From Devosia sp. SL43 (lineage in GTDB: Bacteria; Pseudomonadota; Alphaproteobacteria; Rhizobiales; Devosiaceae): a DNA stretch of 64,000 nucleotides. Below are positions 32,766 through 41,890 of the stretch, in pieces. The DNA lies in the NCBI RefSeq assembly GCF_021729885.1, contig NZ_CP063401.1:1922001-1986000 (forward strand). Reading direction: 5' to 3'. The notes below the pieces were generated by a model. That model was not told the DNA's origin. It made no database searches and saw only the letters and a list, made by a program, of their open reading frames with translations. A program made the position numbers and the translations under genes. Positions within the stretch are counted from its first letter, which is position 1. Each line of letters opens with the position of its first letter.

Positions 32766-34346
32766 ATGTCTGACTACGATATTGTTGTGATGGGTGCCGG
32801 ACATAATGGGCTGTCGGCGTGCTGCTATCTGGCGCGGGCAGGGCTCAAGGTGCTGATTCTGGAGCGCCAGCCTTATGCCGGCGGCGGGGTGGTGACGCTT
32901 GAGCTGAACACCCCGGGCTATCGCCATGATCTGCACAGCTCGTGTCACATCATGATCCAGGGCAACCCGATGCTCACCGAGGACGAACTGGAGCTCAAGT
33001 CGAAATACGGCCTGAACTACCGCTACTCCGATGTGCCCTATGCCTCGATCTTCCCCGATAACGAGACGCTGATCACCTACAAGGACCTGGACAAGTCCTG
33101 TGAGCAGATCGCGCGGTTCAACAAGCGCGATGCCGAGACCTATCGCCGCTTCGCCGAACGCTCGATGAAGATGATGCCGATGTTCATCTCCGGCCTCTAT
33201 TCGCCGCCCATCCCCTTTGGCCCCTTCATGGCCATGATGGACAGCTCGGACGAGGGGCGTGAAATCCTCGACGCGATGAACCGATCCTCGCTGGACATCA
33301 TCGACCGCGAATTCGAGGACGACCGGCTCAAGATACACCTGCTGAAGCTGGTGACCGAAAACCTGCAATTGCCGGACGAACTGGGCACCGGCATGGGTAT
33401 CTTCCTGATGCCCGGCATCATCCACACGTTCGGCGTCAGCCAGCCGGTGGGCGGATCGGGCGGCCTCACGGACGCCCTGCTGCGTTGCTTTGAGGACCAT
33501 GGCGGCGAATTGCGCCTGAACGCCGAAGTCAGCAAAATTCTGGTCGAAGGCGGCGAAGCCAAGGGCGTCAGGTTGAGTACCGGCGAGGAGATCCGCGCCA
33601 AAAAGGGTGTCATCGGCGCCATTCACCCGCATCTTCTCGGTAAATTCCTCGACGGCGTCGACCCCGGCGTCGAGGCGCGCGCCAAACGGGTGAACTCATC
33701 CACCCAGTCGCTGTTTGTGTCCCACTACGATCTCAAGCAGCGCACCAAATATCGGGCCGGCGAGGAGATCACCGCCGCGACCATGCTCGAATATTTCCCC
33801 TATCGCGATCTCTCCAGCCTGCTCGACGATTTCGACTTCCTGCGACGCAAGCGCATCTCGCCTCGTCGCCTGTTGGGCGGCGGCGACGAGACCCACGGTG
33901 ATCCCACCCGCGCGCCCGAAGGCGCCGGGCTGTTCCACTCGATCACCATGGCGCCCTATGACATTGCCGGCAAAGGAGCCGCGCATTGGGATGACATCAA
34001 GGAGCAATACGCAGCCGAGACCCTGCGCCAATATGATCCGTTCATCTCCAATCTGGGCGCCGACAATATCATCGCCGCCTCCCACTACTCGCCACTGGAC
34101 ATGGAGCGCTCGTCGCCCAACTCATTCGTCAACGGCGACATGCATGGCTGCGCACCCTTCCTCTACCAGTCGGCGGGACATCGTCCGACGCCTGACCTTG
34201 CCCAATACACCGTGCCCGGGATCGATGGATTCTGGCTTGTCGGGCCGTTCCAGCATCCCGGCGGCGGCGTGTTCGGTGCAGGCCGCAACACAGCTTTGCG
34301 CATGTTCGACGACCTCGGCATTGATTTTGAGAAGGTAATCGCCTGA
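32766..34346 (+). CDS. CrtI/phytoene-dehydrogenase-like FAD oxidoreductase
   Basis: The 526-residue flavoprotein starts SDYDIVVMGAGHNGLSACCYLARAG, the dinucleotide-binding GxGxxG, followed by ILERQPYAGGGVVT. It ends with the typical FAD-binding block GPFQHPGGGVFGAGRN. It resembles CrtI/COG1233 desaturases and amine-oxidase-like enzymes, but the catabolic neighbourhood argues for oxidation of an imported substrate rather than carotenoid synthesis. ATG 32766 follows GGGGAGGA; the longer frame from 32616 crosses the operator region. Its stop codon overlaps the next gene by one base. Confidence 0.88.
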   Translation: MSDYDIVVMGAGHNGLSACCYLARAGLKVLILERQPYAGGGVVTLELNTPGYRHDLHSSCHIMIQGNPMLTEDELELKSKYGLNYRYSDVPYASIFPDNETLITYKDLDKSCEQIARFNKRDAETYRRFAERSMKMMPMFISGLYSPPIPFGPFMAMMDSSDEGREILDAMNRSSLDIIDREFEDDRLKIHLLKLVTENLQLPDELGTGMGIFLMPGIIHTFGVSQPVGGSGGLTDALLRCFEDHGGELRLNAEVSKILVEGGEAKGVRLSTGEEIRAKKGVIGAIHPHLLGKFLDGVDPGVEARAKRVNSSTQSLFVSHYDLKQRTKYRAGEEITAATMLEYFPYRDLSSLLDDFDFLRRKRISPRRLLGGGDETHGDPTRAPEGAGLFHSITMAPYDIAGKGAAHWDDIKEQYAAETLRQYDPFISNLGADNIIAASHYSPLDMERSSPNSFVNGDMHGCAPFLYQSAGHRPTPDLAQYTVPGIDGFWLVGPFQHPGGGVFGAGRNTALRMFDDLGIDFEKVIA

Positions 34347-34582
34347 TGAAAATACTCGATAACACCGGCAAGGAACTGATGAGCGTTGCCAAGATCGAGG
34401 CCGATGAGCGCAATTTCTTGGTCATCCGGGGCAAGATCTTCGGCGCCATGCCGATGACCGCAAAGCTCAGCCCGGAAGAAGCCCGCGCAGCGTTCAAGCT
34501 CCTGGACGCCAAGACGATCTGGTTCTTGGTCACCATGCTGTTCCGCACGTCAAGGCCCGCCAGGAAGAGGGACGCGCGCTAG
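34346..34582 (+). CDS. Small protein coupled to the FAD oxidoreductase
   Basis: The 78-residue product shares one base with the oxidoreductase stop, so it is translationally coupled. It reads KILDNTGKELMSVAKIEADERNF and later MTAKLSPEEARAAFKLL, and has a Lys/Arg-rich tail. No signal peptide is present; one short hydrophobic patch (IWFLVTMLF) is too short to be sure of a membrane helix. I do not recognise a family. A small subunit or chaperone of the flavoprotein is a context guess. Confidence 0.75.
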   Translation: MKILDNTGKELMSVAKIEADERNFLVIRGKIFGAMPMTAKLSPEEARAAFKLLDAKTIWFLVTMLFRTSRPARKRDAR

Positions 34583-34616
34583 CGCCGCGAGGGTCCCATT
34601 GCTGGGCCGGGCGCGA

Positions 34617-35525
34617 CTAGCGGCCTTCGACGGGCACGGCCGCACGAAGCTGGTTGCGTACCCAGGCCAGGCATTCATCGCCCGCCGCATAGGTGTGCCA
34701 CTGGATGCATTCCACCAGTTCCGGGATAGCGATGGGTGATGGGATCAGCCGCAGCGGCAGCATTTCTCGATAAACACCAGCCAGGCTGCGGTGCATGGTC
34801 GATAGGAAATCAGTACCGACAATCAGAAACGGCAGGGCGCCGAAGCTCCCGGCCACCGCGGCAATATCCCGTTCAATCCCCTGCGTCTTGATATAGGCCG
34901 CCTCGTAAGAGAGCTGATTGCGTTCAAACTGAACAGCAATGTGTCGAGCGGCCTGGTACTCGGCCATCGTGATGGATTGGCCATACGAGGTATTGCCCTC
35001 CCAGACGACAACCACATAGCCATCCGAAAAAATCTCCTCGAATGGATGTTCGAGCGATAGATAAATCTCGGGCATGATGAGCAGGTCGATTTCGCCGCGT
35101 TCGATGCTTTCATGAGGCTTCCCGTATGGCTGCTCGATGATGATCTTGAGGCCGGGCGCCTTGCGGCTGATTTCCTTGATGGCATGCTGCAGCATGACAA
35201 TGGTCACGTAGTCTGAGGCGGCGATCCGGACGCTTCGGTTGACCTTGGCGGGATCGAAGCCGGGTGAATGAATGATCGTGCCATCGATCTGCATCAATGC
35301 CGCGCGGACCTTGCCTGAAAGGTCGATTGCACGCGGGGAGAGCACCATCTTGCGCCCCACCTGAATCAGCAGTTCGTCGCCAAAATAGTCCCGCAGCCGC
35401 GACAATGCCCCGGAGGTCGCCGATTGACTCAGATTGAGCTTGTCCGCAGCGGCACTGACGTTCTTCTCCGTCAGCAGCACGTCGAGCGCGACCAGAAGAT
35501 TGAGATCAAGTCCCTTGAAGCGCAT
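34617..35525 (-). CDS. LysR-family regulator, NodD-like
   Basis: The 302-residue protein opens MRFKGLDLNLLVALDVLL with the winged helix-turn-helix at about residues 20-50 (NVSAAADKLNLSQSATSGALSRLRDYF), closely matching the NodD branch. The effector domain follows (RIAASDYVTIVMLQHAI). It is divergent from the SDR gene at 35619. The 93-bp gap holds an inverted repeat, so it probably controls that gene and itself. NodD-type proteins often respond to aromatic compounds, which fits the catabolic setting, but the ligand is unknown. Confidence 0.9.
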   Translation of the reverse strand: MRFKGLDLNLLVALDVLLTEKNVSAAADKLNLSQSATSGALSRLRDYFGDELLIQVGRKMVLSPRAIDLSGKVRAALMQIDGTIIHSPGFDPAKVNRSVRIAASDYVTIVMLQHAIKEISRKAPGLKIIIEQPYGKPHESIERGEIDLLIMPEIYLSLEHPFEEIFSDGYVVVVWEGNTSYGQSITMAEYQAARHIAVQFERNQLSYEAAYIKTQGIERDIAAVAGSFGALPFLIVGTDFLSTMHRSLAGVYREMLPLRLIPSPIAIPELVECIQWHTYAAGDECLAWVRNQLRAAVPVEGR

Positions 35526-35543
35526 GCCGTTCTATCCGTTTCA

Positions 35544-35569
35544 CCGATCATAACTATCCAAATTATCGG
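35544..35569. promoter_or_regulatory. Inverted repeat in the LysR-SDR divergent promoter
   Basis: CCGAT (35544-35548) and ATCGG (35565-35569) flank 16 AT-rich bases, centred between the divergent starts at 35525 and 35619. The spacing is compatible with a LysR tetramer site. The assignment rests on position and symmetry only. Confidence 0.4.
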
Positions 35570-35618
35570 CCTTGTAAATGTATCGAGGCGCGCGAAGAAC
35601 GTGATGGGAGGACTTTGG

Positions 35619-36380
35619 ATGCGATCAACATTGTTCGACTTGTCTGGAAAACGCGCCCTGGTTACGGGCGGCGCCAGCGGCCTTGGACTGGCCATCGCCA
35701 AAGCGTTTCTGCAAGCTGGCGCCGAGGTCACCATCGCCGGCGATCGAGGCGACGAAGTCGCGCAGGTAGCCGGCGAGCTTGGCTGCCAGGGCCTGCATGC
35801 CGTGCTGGGCAGCAAGGCCGCCGCAGACCAGCTGGCCGAACAGACCAGGCACCTCATGGGTGGCGTGGACGTCCTGGTTTCCAATGCCGGAATCGAAGGG
35901 CCGGTTACCGGCATCAAGAACCTGGATCCCGACCACTATGCTGCCGTCTTCGATGTCAACCTGCATGCCGCCACCTGGCTTGCCGCGGCCCTCATCCCCG
36001 GCATGATCGCCGCCGGTGGTGGATCGGTTATCCTGATGGCGAGCCTGTCGGCTCTGCGCGGCAATGGCGCAATCGCCGCCTATTCCATGTCCAAGGCGGC
36101 ATTGGCCCAGCTGGCGCGGAACATCGCCGTGCAATTCGGGCCGGACAATATACGGGCCAATGCCATCGCACCCGGCCTGATCGAGACGCCCTTTTCAAGC
36201 GGCCTGATGCGCAATGACGCCTTTATGGCCAAGCGCCTGGCGGCCACGCCGCTGCGGCGCGTCGGCAGACCTGAAGAGGTGGCAGCGACGGCCTTGTGGC
36301 TGGCCTCGCCCGGCGGCGCTTTCGTCACCGGACAGACCATCGTCGTCGATGGCGGCACACAGATCAGCGATGGCAGCTGA
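35619..36380 (+). CDS. Short-chain dehydrogenase/reductase
   Basis: This 253-residue SDR has TGGASGLGLAIAKAF, SNAGIEG, the catalytic Ser in LMASLSALRG, AAYSMSKAAL with Tyr and Lys, and a C-terminal GQTIVVDGG. The Gly-rich motif followed by TIAGDRGDE does not clearly show the cofactor preference. ATG 35619 follows GGGAGGA with an eight-base spacer. It is the first plus-strand gene after the LysR regulator and may head a unit with the alpha/beta hydrolase 106 bp downstream. Confidence 0.9.
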   Translation: MRSTLFDLSGKRALVTGGASGLGLAIAKAFLQAGAEVTIAGDRGDEVAQVAGELGCQGLHAVLGSKAAADQLAEQTRHLMGGVDVLVSNAGIEGPVTGIKNLDPDHYAAVFDVNLHAATWLAAALIPGMIAAGGGSVILMASLSALRGNGAIAAYSMSKAALAQLARNIAVQFGPDNIRANAIAPGLIETPFSSGLMRNDAFMAKRLAATPLRRVGRPEEVAATALWLASPGGAFVTGQTIVVDGGTQISDGS

Positions 36381-36486
36381 CCCGGCCTACATATCGATGT
36401 TGCCGATAGGTGGGCGAGACCAAAATCGATTTCAATAATGACTCGGCCAGTTGTAGCGTCGCTGAAAAACAGGGTTGGAGAAACGC

Positions 36487-37647
36487 ATGGCACTCTTTGA
36501 GTATTTCCCGAATTACGTCTGGAACCTGTCGCTGTCGATCGCGATACAGTCAGGCGCTGAGCTTGGCGAAGTCATCGACATGTCCAAGCCGCTGTTGGCA
36601 AAGTCCCAGGCGGGTGAGGATGCGGGCACCACGGAATTCTTGCTCGAATGGATGAAAAAGGCCGAGACGCTCATCGAGCTGGCCGCTGAGGATGAGGCCA
36701 AGAACCGGCTGTTTTCCGCCAGCGACAAGCTGCGCCGCGCCGCGCTCTACCTGCTGACCGCCGAACGGATGCAGGGCCACGGCCATCCCGGACGTGCCGA
36801 AACATTCGCCAAGGCACTCGATTGCTTCAACCGCTATGTCGCCTATGGCAAGGAAAATTGCGAACGGGTCGATATCCCATATGAGGGCAAGACCATCGCC
36901 GGCTATTTCACCCGCGCCGAAGGCGTTGAGGGTGAGGCACCCTGCGTGGTCTTCCTCAATGGCCTGGATAGCTGCAAGGAGCTGCTCTATTGGACCTGGC
37001 TGCCGCAGGCGATGGCCCGGCGCGGCATTTCCACGCTCAGCATCGATCAACCCGGCACCGGCGAAACGCTGCGGCTGCAGGGCCTGCCAGCCACCTATGA
37101 CGCCGAGCGCTGGGGCACCCCGGTCTATGAATGGGTCGCTGCGCGGGACGATGTCGATGCCAGCCGCGTCGGCATTAGCGGCATCAGCCTGGGCGGCTAT
37201 TACGTGCCGCGCATCGCCGCCTTTGAGCCCCGCTATGCCAGTGGCGCCGTCTGGGGCGCCAATCACAACTGGGCCGAGGTGCAGCACAAGCGCATGAACA
37301 AGGAAGGCGAGAACCCCGTCCCCCATTACTGGAAGCATGTCTGGTGGGTCTTCGGCGCCAAGGATCAGGATGACTTCCTGGCCAAGACCGAGGGCATGAA
37401 CCTCAATGGTGTGATGGACAGGATCAAGGTACCATTTCTGGTCACCCATGGTGCCAATGACCGCCAGATCAGCGTTGACTATGCTCATCAAAGCTACGAG
37501 CAACTGATCAATTCGCCCAAGCGCGAACTCAAGATCTTTACCGATCGCGAGGGCGGCATCGAGCATGTGGGCGCCGACAATCTATCCTTTGGCCGCAGCT
37601 ACATCTCGGACTGGTTCGCCGAGACACTAGGCGGGTGGACCGCCTGA
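36487..37647 (+). CDS. Alpha/beta hydrolase, FrsA / C-C-hydrolase-like
   Basis: The 386-residue enzyme has an N-terminal helical cap region (residues 1-130) and a hydrolase core with nucleophile elbow GISLGG near 238. A later THGANDRQIS holds the candidate acid Asp, and EHVGADN the candidate His. This layout matches the FrsA-like group that includes 2,6-dihydroxypseudooxynicotine hydrolase, which cleaves a carbon-carbon bond next to an aromatic ring. A related C-C cleavage step is plausible here. ATG 36487 follows GGAG; the upstream TTG frame is less likely. Confidence 0.85.
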   Translation: MALFEYFPNYVWNLSLSIAIQSGAELGEVIDMSKPLLAKSQAGEDAGTTEFLLEWMKKAETLIELAAEDEAKNRLFSASDKLRRAALYLLTAERMQGHGHPGRAETFAKALDCFNRYVAYGKENCERVDIPYEGKTIAGYFTRAEGVEGEAPCVVFLNGLDSCKELLYWTWLPQAMARRGISTLSIDQPGTGETLRLQGLPATYDAERWGTPVYEWVAARDDVDASRVGISGISLGGYYVPRIAAFEPRYASGAVWGANHNWAEVQHKRMNKEGENPVPHYWKHVWWVFGAKDQDDFLAKTEGMNLNGVMDRIKVPFLVTHGANDRQISVDYAHQSYEQLINSPKRELKIFTDREGGIEHVGADNLSFGRSYISDWFAETLGGWTA

Positions 37648-37669
37648 TGCGGAACGCCATGAGGCGGGG

Positions 37670-38074
37670 ATGATCGCGCATCAGGCCAAGCTGGTCGAAG
37701 ACGCCATCTGCGCGGTCGCCGATCTGCCGGACGGCATGTCGCGTGGCTTCGACCCGCTGCATGAGGGGCGGGACACCATGTTCATCGTCCGGCAGGGCGA
37801 CCGGCTCTATGCCTATCGCAACAACTGCCCGCATTATGACCAGGCTCGCATGGCCTGGCGCAAGGACGAGTTTCTCACTCACGACCGCACTCGGATCATG
37901 TGTGCTGCCCATGGTGCCCTTTTTGATATTCCCAGCGGAAGCTGTGAGGTCGGGCCGTGCATGGGTGGGGCACTCGAACCTGTTTCACTCGCGATATGTG
38001 ACGGCCAGGTCTATCTGGCCGCCCCCTATCGTCCCGGCATGCCGGCCCGGGTCGGCAATGGCGCACGCCCCTAG
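37670..38074 (+). CDS. Rieske [2Fe-2S] ferredoxin-like protein
   Basis: The 134-residue protein has the paired ligands CPH (in NNCPHYDQARMAW) and CAAH (in IMCAAHGALFDIPSG) of a Rieske cluster, with a 34-residue spacing. It is small and lacks an oxygenase domain, so it would serve as an electron carrier or a fused-out subunit. The insertion between the two motifs (RKDEFLTHDRTRI) is slightly long for ferredoxins. It starts 22 bp after the hydrolase gene, with GAGG five bases before the ATG. Confidence 0.87.
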   Translation: MIAHQAKLVEDAICAVADLPDGMSRGFDPLHEGRDTMFIVRQGDRLYAYRNNCPHYDQARMAWRKDEFLTHDRTRIMCAAHGALFDIPSGSCEVGPCMGGALEPVSLAICDGQVYLAAPYRPGMPARVGNGARP

Positions 38075-38151
38075 GTCACGTTGCGGATCCAGTTTGGCAC
38101 CCGCACCGCCGTTCGATGGCTTGATCAATCACCTGGCAATGGACGTTGCAA

Positions 38152-38631
38152 ATGAGCAAAGACGCGTTGAAGAACCTGGCACCCCACCACATCGGCATCA
38201 GTGTACGCAGCATCGACGAAGCCATCGCTTTCTGGAGCGACATGTTCGGCTTCGAGCTCGATTTTCGCACGGAAATCCCAGCCATCAGGGCGGAGATCGC
38301 CTTCATCAAGCGCAACGGATTTCGCATCGAACTCTTCCAGATCGAGGGCGCAGCAGAGGTCCCGCAGGAACGCCTGAAGCCCAATACCGACCTGGCCACC
38401 CACGGAACCAAGCACATCTGCTTCTCGGTCGATGATGTTCAGGGCGCGCTTGAGCATCTGCATGGCCGTGGCGTTCGCATCGTTGGCATCATGCGTCAGC
38501 ACGGCGCGCCCATGCAGGTCGAGGAGGACCCCCGGCTCAGCGGCTACAAGGTCCCAGCCCGCGCCTTCTTCTTTCTCGACGCCTCTAACACGCTGGTCGA
38601 AATCCTTCGCAAGTCCGATTTCTCGGACTGA
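38152..38631 (+). CDS. VOC-family protein (glyoxalase/epimerase-like)
   Basis: This 159-residue single-domain VOC protein has a first beta-alpha-beta unit HHIGISVRSIDEAIAFWSDMFGFEL and a second KHICFSVDDVQGALEHLHGRGV. It ends FFLDASNTLVEILR with the likely metal-binding Glu. His in the first and second units and this Glu fit methylmalonyl-CoA-epimerase or lactoylglutathione-lyase-like enzymes. TTG 38146 two codons earlier is an alternative start. Substrate is unknown. Confidence 0.87.
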   Translation: MSKDALKNLAPHHIGISVRSIDEAIAFWSDMFGFELDFRTEIPAIRAEIAFIKRNGFRIELFQIEGAAEVPQERLKPNTDLATHGTKHICFSVDDVQGALEHLHGRGVRIVGIMRQHGAPMQVEEDPRLSGYKVPARAFFFLDASNTLVEILRKSDFSD

Positions 38632-38692
38632 CGCCCACAACGCGATCACGGGCGCGGGGAGCCGAGGTCCACGAGACCATATTGCTATTTAG

Positions 38693-38713
38693 TTGGTCGT
38701 ATGTATAATTAAT
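38693..38713. promoter_or_regulatory. Operator motif, site 2 (upstream of NmrA-like gene)
   Basis: The site begins TTGGT, then GTATAA at positions 11-16 and TTAAT at the end, matching sites 1 and 3 at all 13 conserved positions. Its FCD-GntR-like core is more degenerate than in the others. It lies 95 bp upstream of the NmrA-like start and 62 bp after the VOC stop. Confidence 0.55.
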
Positions 38714-38807
38714 GAAACACGATGACGCCAAGCCTGTGTCGGCAGCGAACTGGGCCTGCTGACGGTGACTGGCGCAAACGGCTCCAACGGGACGAGGGAC
38801 GACGCGA

Positions 38808-39416
38808 ATGAAGGTTGCATTGATTGGCGCTACCGGCAAAGCCGGCAGCAAAATCCTCAACGAGATGATCCAGCGCGGCCACCAGGTAACCGCCATCGCG
38901 CGGAACGTTTCCGGCATCCAGGCCAGCGCGCAGGTGACCCCGCGCTCCGTTGACGGCACTGGCGCATCCATCCAGGCCGCCATCAGCGGGCACGATGCGG
39001 TTGTCTCGTCGGTGCGTTTTGTCGATCTCGACCCCGAAGTCCTGATCCCCGCTGTGCTTGCCTCCGGCGTCAAGCGGTACGTGGTCGTTGGCGGAGCCGG
39101 CAGCCTGTTGCATCCCGATGGCACCCAGGAAGTCGATCAGCCCGGAACCCCCGATTTCGTCAAACCGAACTCCCGGCGTGGCGGCGAGATGCTGGACATG
39201 CTCAAGCAGATCGACAGCCCCAGTTGGACCTTCATATCCCCGCCACGCATGTTTGTGCCGGGGGAAAGGACGGGCCAGTTCCGCTACGGCAAGGACCACA
39301 TGTTGATGAAGGACGGGCAGCCGACATCAATTTCGTTCGATGATTTCGCCATCGTCGTTGTCAACGAGATCGAGACGCCTACCCATCACAATGAGCGCTT
39401 CACGATCGGCTATTGA
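38808..39416 (+). CDS. NmrA/atypical SDR NAD(P)-binding reductase
   Basis: The 202-residue product begins KVALIGATGKAGSKILNEMI, the GxxGxxG motif of atypical SDRs. It continues VTAIARN, VVGGAGSLLHPDG and SWTFISPPRMFVPGERTGQ, matching the YwnB/NmrA-like group. These lack the standard Tyr-Lys pair and often reduce quinones or flavins or act as redox sensors. It precedes the ABC importer operon by 90 bp and has its own operator-like site. Confidence 0.87.
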   Translation: MKVALIGATGKAGSKILNEMIQRGHQVTAIARNVSGIQASAQVTPRSVDGTGASIQAAISGHDAVVSSVRFVDLDPEVLIPAVLASGVKRYVVVGGAGSLLHPDGTQEVDQPGTPDFVKPNSRRGGEMLDMLKQIDSPSWTFISPPRMFVPGERTGQFRYGKDHMLMKDGQPTSISFDDFAIVVVNEIETPTHHNERFTIGY

Positions 39417-39445
39417 TAGGCGGTCCGAAGACAAACGCTTGCTGT

Positions 39446-39462
39446 TTGGTCAACCAACCAAT
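39446..39462. promoter_or_regulatory. Possible weaker operator upstream of the ABC importer
   Basis: TTGGT-CA-ACCAA (39446-39457), followed by a further CCAAT, forms a symmetric element 45 bp before the permease start. Read on the minus strand, a frame from the distal TTGGT matches 9 of the 13 invariant positions of sites 1-3. It may be a variant site or an unrelated palindrome. Confidence 0.35.
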
Positions 39463-39506
39463 AAAGTGAAACAACGCCTGAAAGGGCGCTAAGGAGGGGA
39501 CGAGAC

Positions 39507-40265
39507 GTGGGGGGACTGGCCAGACAGATCATGGTCGCCGCATCGCTTGTCGGCGTGTGGGCAGTCGGCGGGATGGCTGGCGTGTTCAGTCCAGAAGTCT
39601 TGCCCCCGGTCAACCATGTAGCTGTCCAGCTCGTTGCGCTTTGGGCCCGTCCTGAATTCCTGCCGGCCCTTCTCGGCACCCTGGTCGACTCGGTGGTTGG
39701 CATCGTCATTGCCTCGGCGATCGCAATTCCCCTGGGCCTGCTGATCGGCATTTTCCCGCTCTTTGAACGCGTGACGCGCGTAACCCTGGATTTTGGCCGC
39801 TCCTTCCCCGTCGTCGCGCTCTTGCCGATCTTCGTACTGATCATCGGCGCCAATGCCACCATGAAGATCACCACAGTGGCGATTGCCTGCTTCTTTCCGA
39901 TCCTGCTGCAGACCATCTATGGGGCGCGGCGGCTGGAGCCGACATTGGTCGAAACGGTCCGCAGCTTCCGCATCTCGTTCGGGCTGCGCTTCTACCGCGT
40001 CATGCTGCCCGCCGCATTGCCCTACATTGCCACCGGACTGCGCATCGCCACTTCCGTTTCAGTGCTTGTGGCAGTGGGTACCGAAGTGATCATTCCGGTC
40101 ACCGGATTGGGGCAGCAGATCAGCCTGGCGCGGATCAGCAACGAAGTCGCAGTGGCCTTCGCCTATGTCATCTATGCCGGCCTTCTGGGTGTCGTGCTCT
40201 CCGCAGTTTGGGAACAGGTGGAAGACCGGATCCTGCCCTGGAGCCGGAGGTCGGAAAACACATGA
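39507..40265 (+). CDS. ABC transporter permease, SsuC/TauC type
   Basis: This 252-residue inner-membrane protein has about six hydrophobic segments and the BPD-type cytoplasmic loop YGARRLEPTLVETVRSFRISFGLRFYRVMLPAALPYIATGLR, close to the EAA motif of the nitrate/sulfonate/taurine family. GTG 39507 follows AAGGAGG. The stop overlaps a second permease gene as ATGA; two distinct permeases indicate a heterodimeric channel. Confidence 0.92.
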   Translation: MGGLARQIMVAASLVGVWAVGGMAGVFSPEVLPPVNHVAVQLVALWARPEFLPALLGTLVDSVVGIVIASAIAIPLGLLIGIFPLFERVTRVTLDFGRSFPVVALLPIFVLIIGANATMKITTVAIACFFPILLQTIYGARRLEPTLVETVRSFRISFGLRFYRVMLPAALPYIATGLRIATSVSVLVAVGTEVIIPVTGLGQQISLARISNEVAVAFAYVIYAGLLGVVLSAVWEQVEDRILPWSRRSENT

Positions 40266-41059
40266 GCACCTCCAGCCAAACGCCTGGCATACGCGCGCGC
40301 GTCAAGGAAATGGGCGTCCAATGGGGTTTGCCCGTGCTGGCGATCGTGCTGTGGTGGACGCTCTCCGCGAACTCCACGAACTTCTACTTTCCACCGCTCC
40401 AGACCATTCTGGCCGTGCTTTGGCGCGACCTAGTGGGCGGCCCCTTGCTCCCCTATATGGCCTTCAGCCTGAGCAATATGGCCATCGGGCTCGCTGTCGC
40501 CACCATACTGGGCATCCTGATTGGCCTCATCGTCGGGGAGTATCAGGGCCTGCGCGAGGCCGCCACGCCAACGCTGAACTTCCTGCGTTCAGTGCCGCCG
40601 GCGGCCATTGTGCCCATCGTCATCATTGCCATGGGTATTGGTGCCGCACCCAAGATCTTCATCATCGCGCTTACCTGCTTCTGGCCCATCCTACTCAACA
40701 CAATCGATGGCGTCCGTTCGATGTCCTCGGAGCTGCGCGATACTGCGCGGGCCTTTGGCGTGCCGCGGGTCCTCTATTTCCAGCGCGTCCTGCTCATGTC
40801 GGCAATGCCCCAGATTATGGCCGGCATCCGGGTCGCCATAGCCGTCGCCCTGGTGCTGATGGTGATCAGCGAGTTTTTCGGGGCCAGTTCAGGCCTCGGC
40901 TTCTACATAAACGACAACAAGCAGAAGTTCGCGATGCCTGAAACATGGGCTGGAACGCTGCTGATTGGCGTTCTTGGTTTTGTATTGAGCGCCGTGTTCA
41001 TGGCCTTCGAACGATGGGCCCTCGCCTGGTATTTCCAGAGCGAGCGGTCGAGCAACTAG
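40262..41059 (+). CDS. ABC transporter permease, second SsuC/TauC-type subunit
   Basis: The 265-residue protein has six predicted helices and the EAA-like loop GVRSMSSELRDTARAFGVPRVLYFQRVLLMSAMPQIMAGIR. It is homologous to the preceding permease and would pair with it. ATG 40262 overlaps the previous stop; a longer frame to 40208 is not needed. The next gene, the ATPase, begins three bases after the stop. Confidence 0.92.
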   Translation: MSTSSQTPGIRARVKEMGVQWGLPVLAIVLWWTLSANSTNFYFPPLQTILAVLWRDLVGGPLLPYMAFSLSNMAIGLAVATILGILIGLIVGEYQGLREAATPTLNFLRSVPPAAIVPIVIIAMGIGAAPKIFIIALTCFWPILLNTIDGVRSMSSELRDTARAFGVPRVLYFQRVLLMSAMPQIMAGIRVAIAVALVLMVISEFFGASSGLGFYINDNKQKFAMPETWAGTLLIGVLGFVLSAVFMAFERWALAWYFQSERSSN

Positions 41060-41062
41060 AGC

Positions 41063-41860
41063 GTGACGAAAGTGAACAAAATGCCGGTGAGTCCAAGTCA
41101 GCCCTCCAAGGCGCCCTTGATGCAGGTCGAGGGCCTGTCCAAGTCCTACGGCTCCTTTGGCGTGCTGGACAATCTCAACCTGGTTGTGGAACCGGGCGCG
41201 TTCATCTGCATCGTCGGCCCCTCGGGCGTCGGCAAGACGACGCTGCTGCGCTGTCTGTCGGGGCTGACGCCACCGACCGCCGGCGCAGTCAAGCTGAACG
41301 GCGCAAAGATCACTGAACCGCAGGCCGAAATCGGCATCGTCTTTCAGGACTATCGCGGCTCGTTGATGCCATGGATGCGCACCCTGGAAAATGTCGCCTT
41401 TCCGCTCCAGGGGCGCGGCGTCGGCAAGGCGGAGCGCAATGCCCGCGCCATGGAGTGTCTGGCCGATGTCGGCCTCGATAAGTCGGCGGACAAATATCCC
41501 TGGGAGCTGTCGGGTGGCATGCAGCAGCGCGTCGCAATTGCGCGCGCGCTCGCCTATGACGCCCACATTCTCCTCATGGACGAGCCCTTCGGGTCCCTCG
41601 ATGCGCAGACGCGGCTGGGGCTCGAAGACCTGGTGCTTGAGCTGCGTAGCCGGCTCCAGATCAGTGTGATCGTCGTCACCCATGACATTGACGAAGCCGT
41701 CTACCTGGCCGACCGGGTGGTGGTTTTGTCCGGCAAACCGGCCACGGTTGTCGACGCCGTCGACATCGACCTTGGCCGCAATCGGAATCAGATCGACACG
41801 AAATCTGATCCGAAATTCGTCGAATACCGAAACCGGGTGCTCAGCGAAATCATGCGCTGA
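41063..41860 (+). CDS. ABC transporter ATP-binding protein, SsuB/TauB type
   Basis: The 265-residue ATPase has Walker A GPSGVGKTT near 55, Q-loop VFQDYRGSLMPWM, signature LSGGMQQR, Walker B ILLMDEPFGSLDAQT and the H-loop VTHDIDEAV. These match importers of nitrate, sulfonate, taurine or thiamin-precursor type. The start is either GTG 41063 or ATG 41081, and neither has a strong ribosome site; translational coupling to the permease is likely. Confidence 0.93.
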   Translation: MTKVNKMPVSPSQPSKAPLMQVEGLSKSYGSFGVLDNLNLVVEPGAFICIVGPSGVGKTTLLRCLSGLTPPTAGAVKLNGAKITEPQAEIGIVFQDYRGSLMPWMRTLENVAFPLQGRGVGKAERNARAMECLADVGLDKSADKYPWELSGGMQQRVAIARALAYDAHILLMDEPFGSLDAQTRLGLEDLVLELRSRLQISVIVVTHDIDEAVYLADRVVVLSGKPATVVDAVDIDLGRNRNQIDTKSDPKFVEYRNRVLSEIMR

Positions 41861-41890
41861 CGCCTGCCGATGATAACAGGAGGAAAATCA

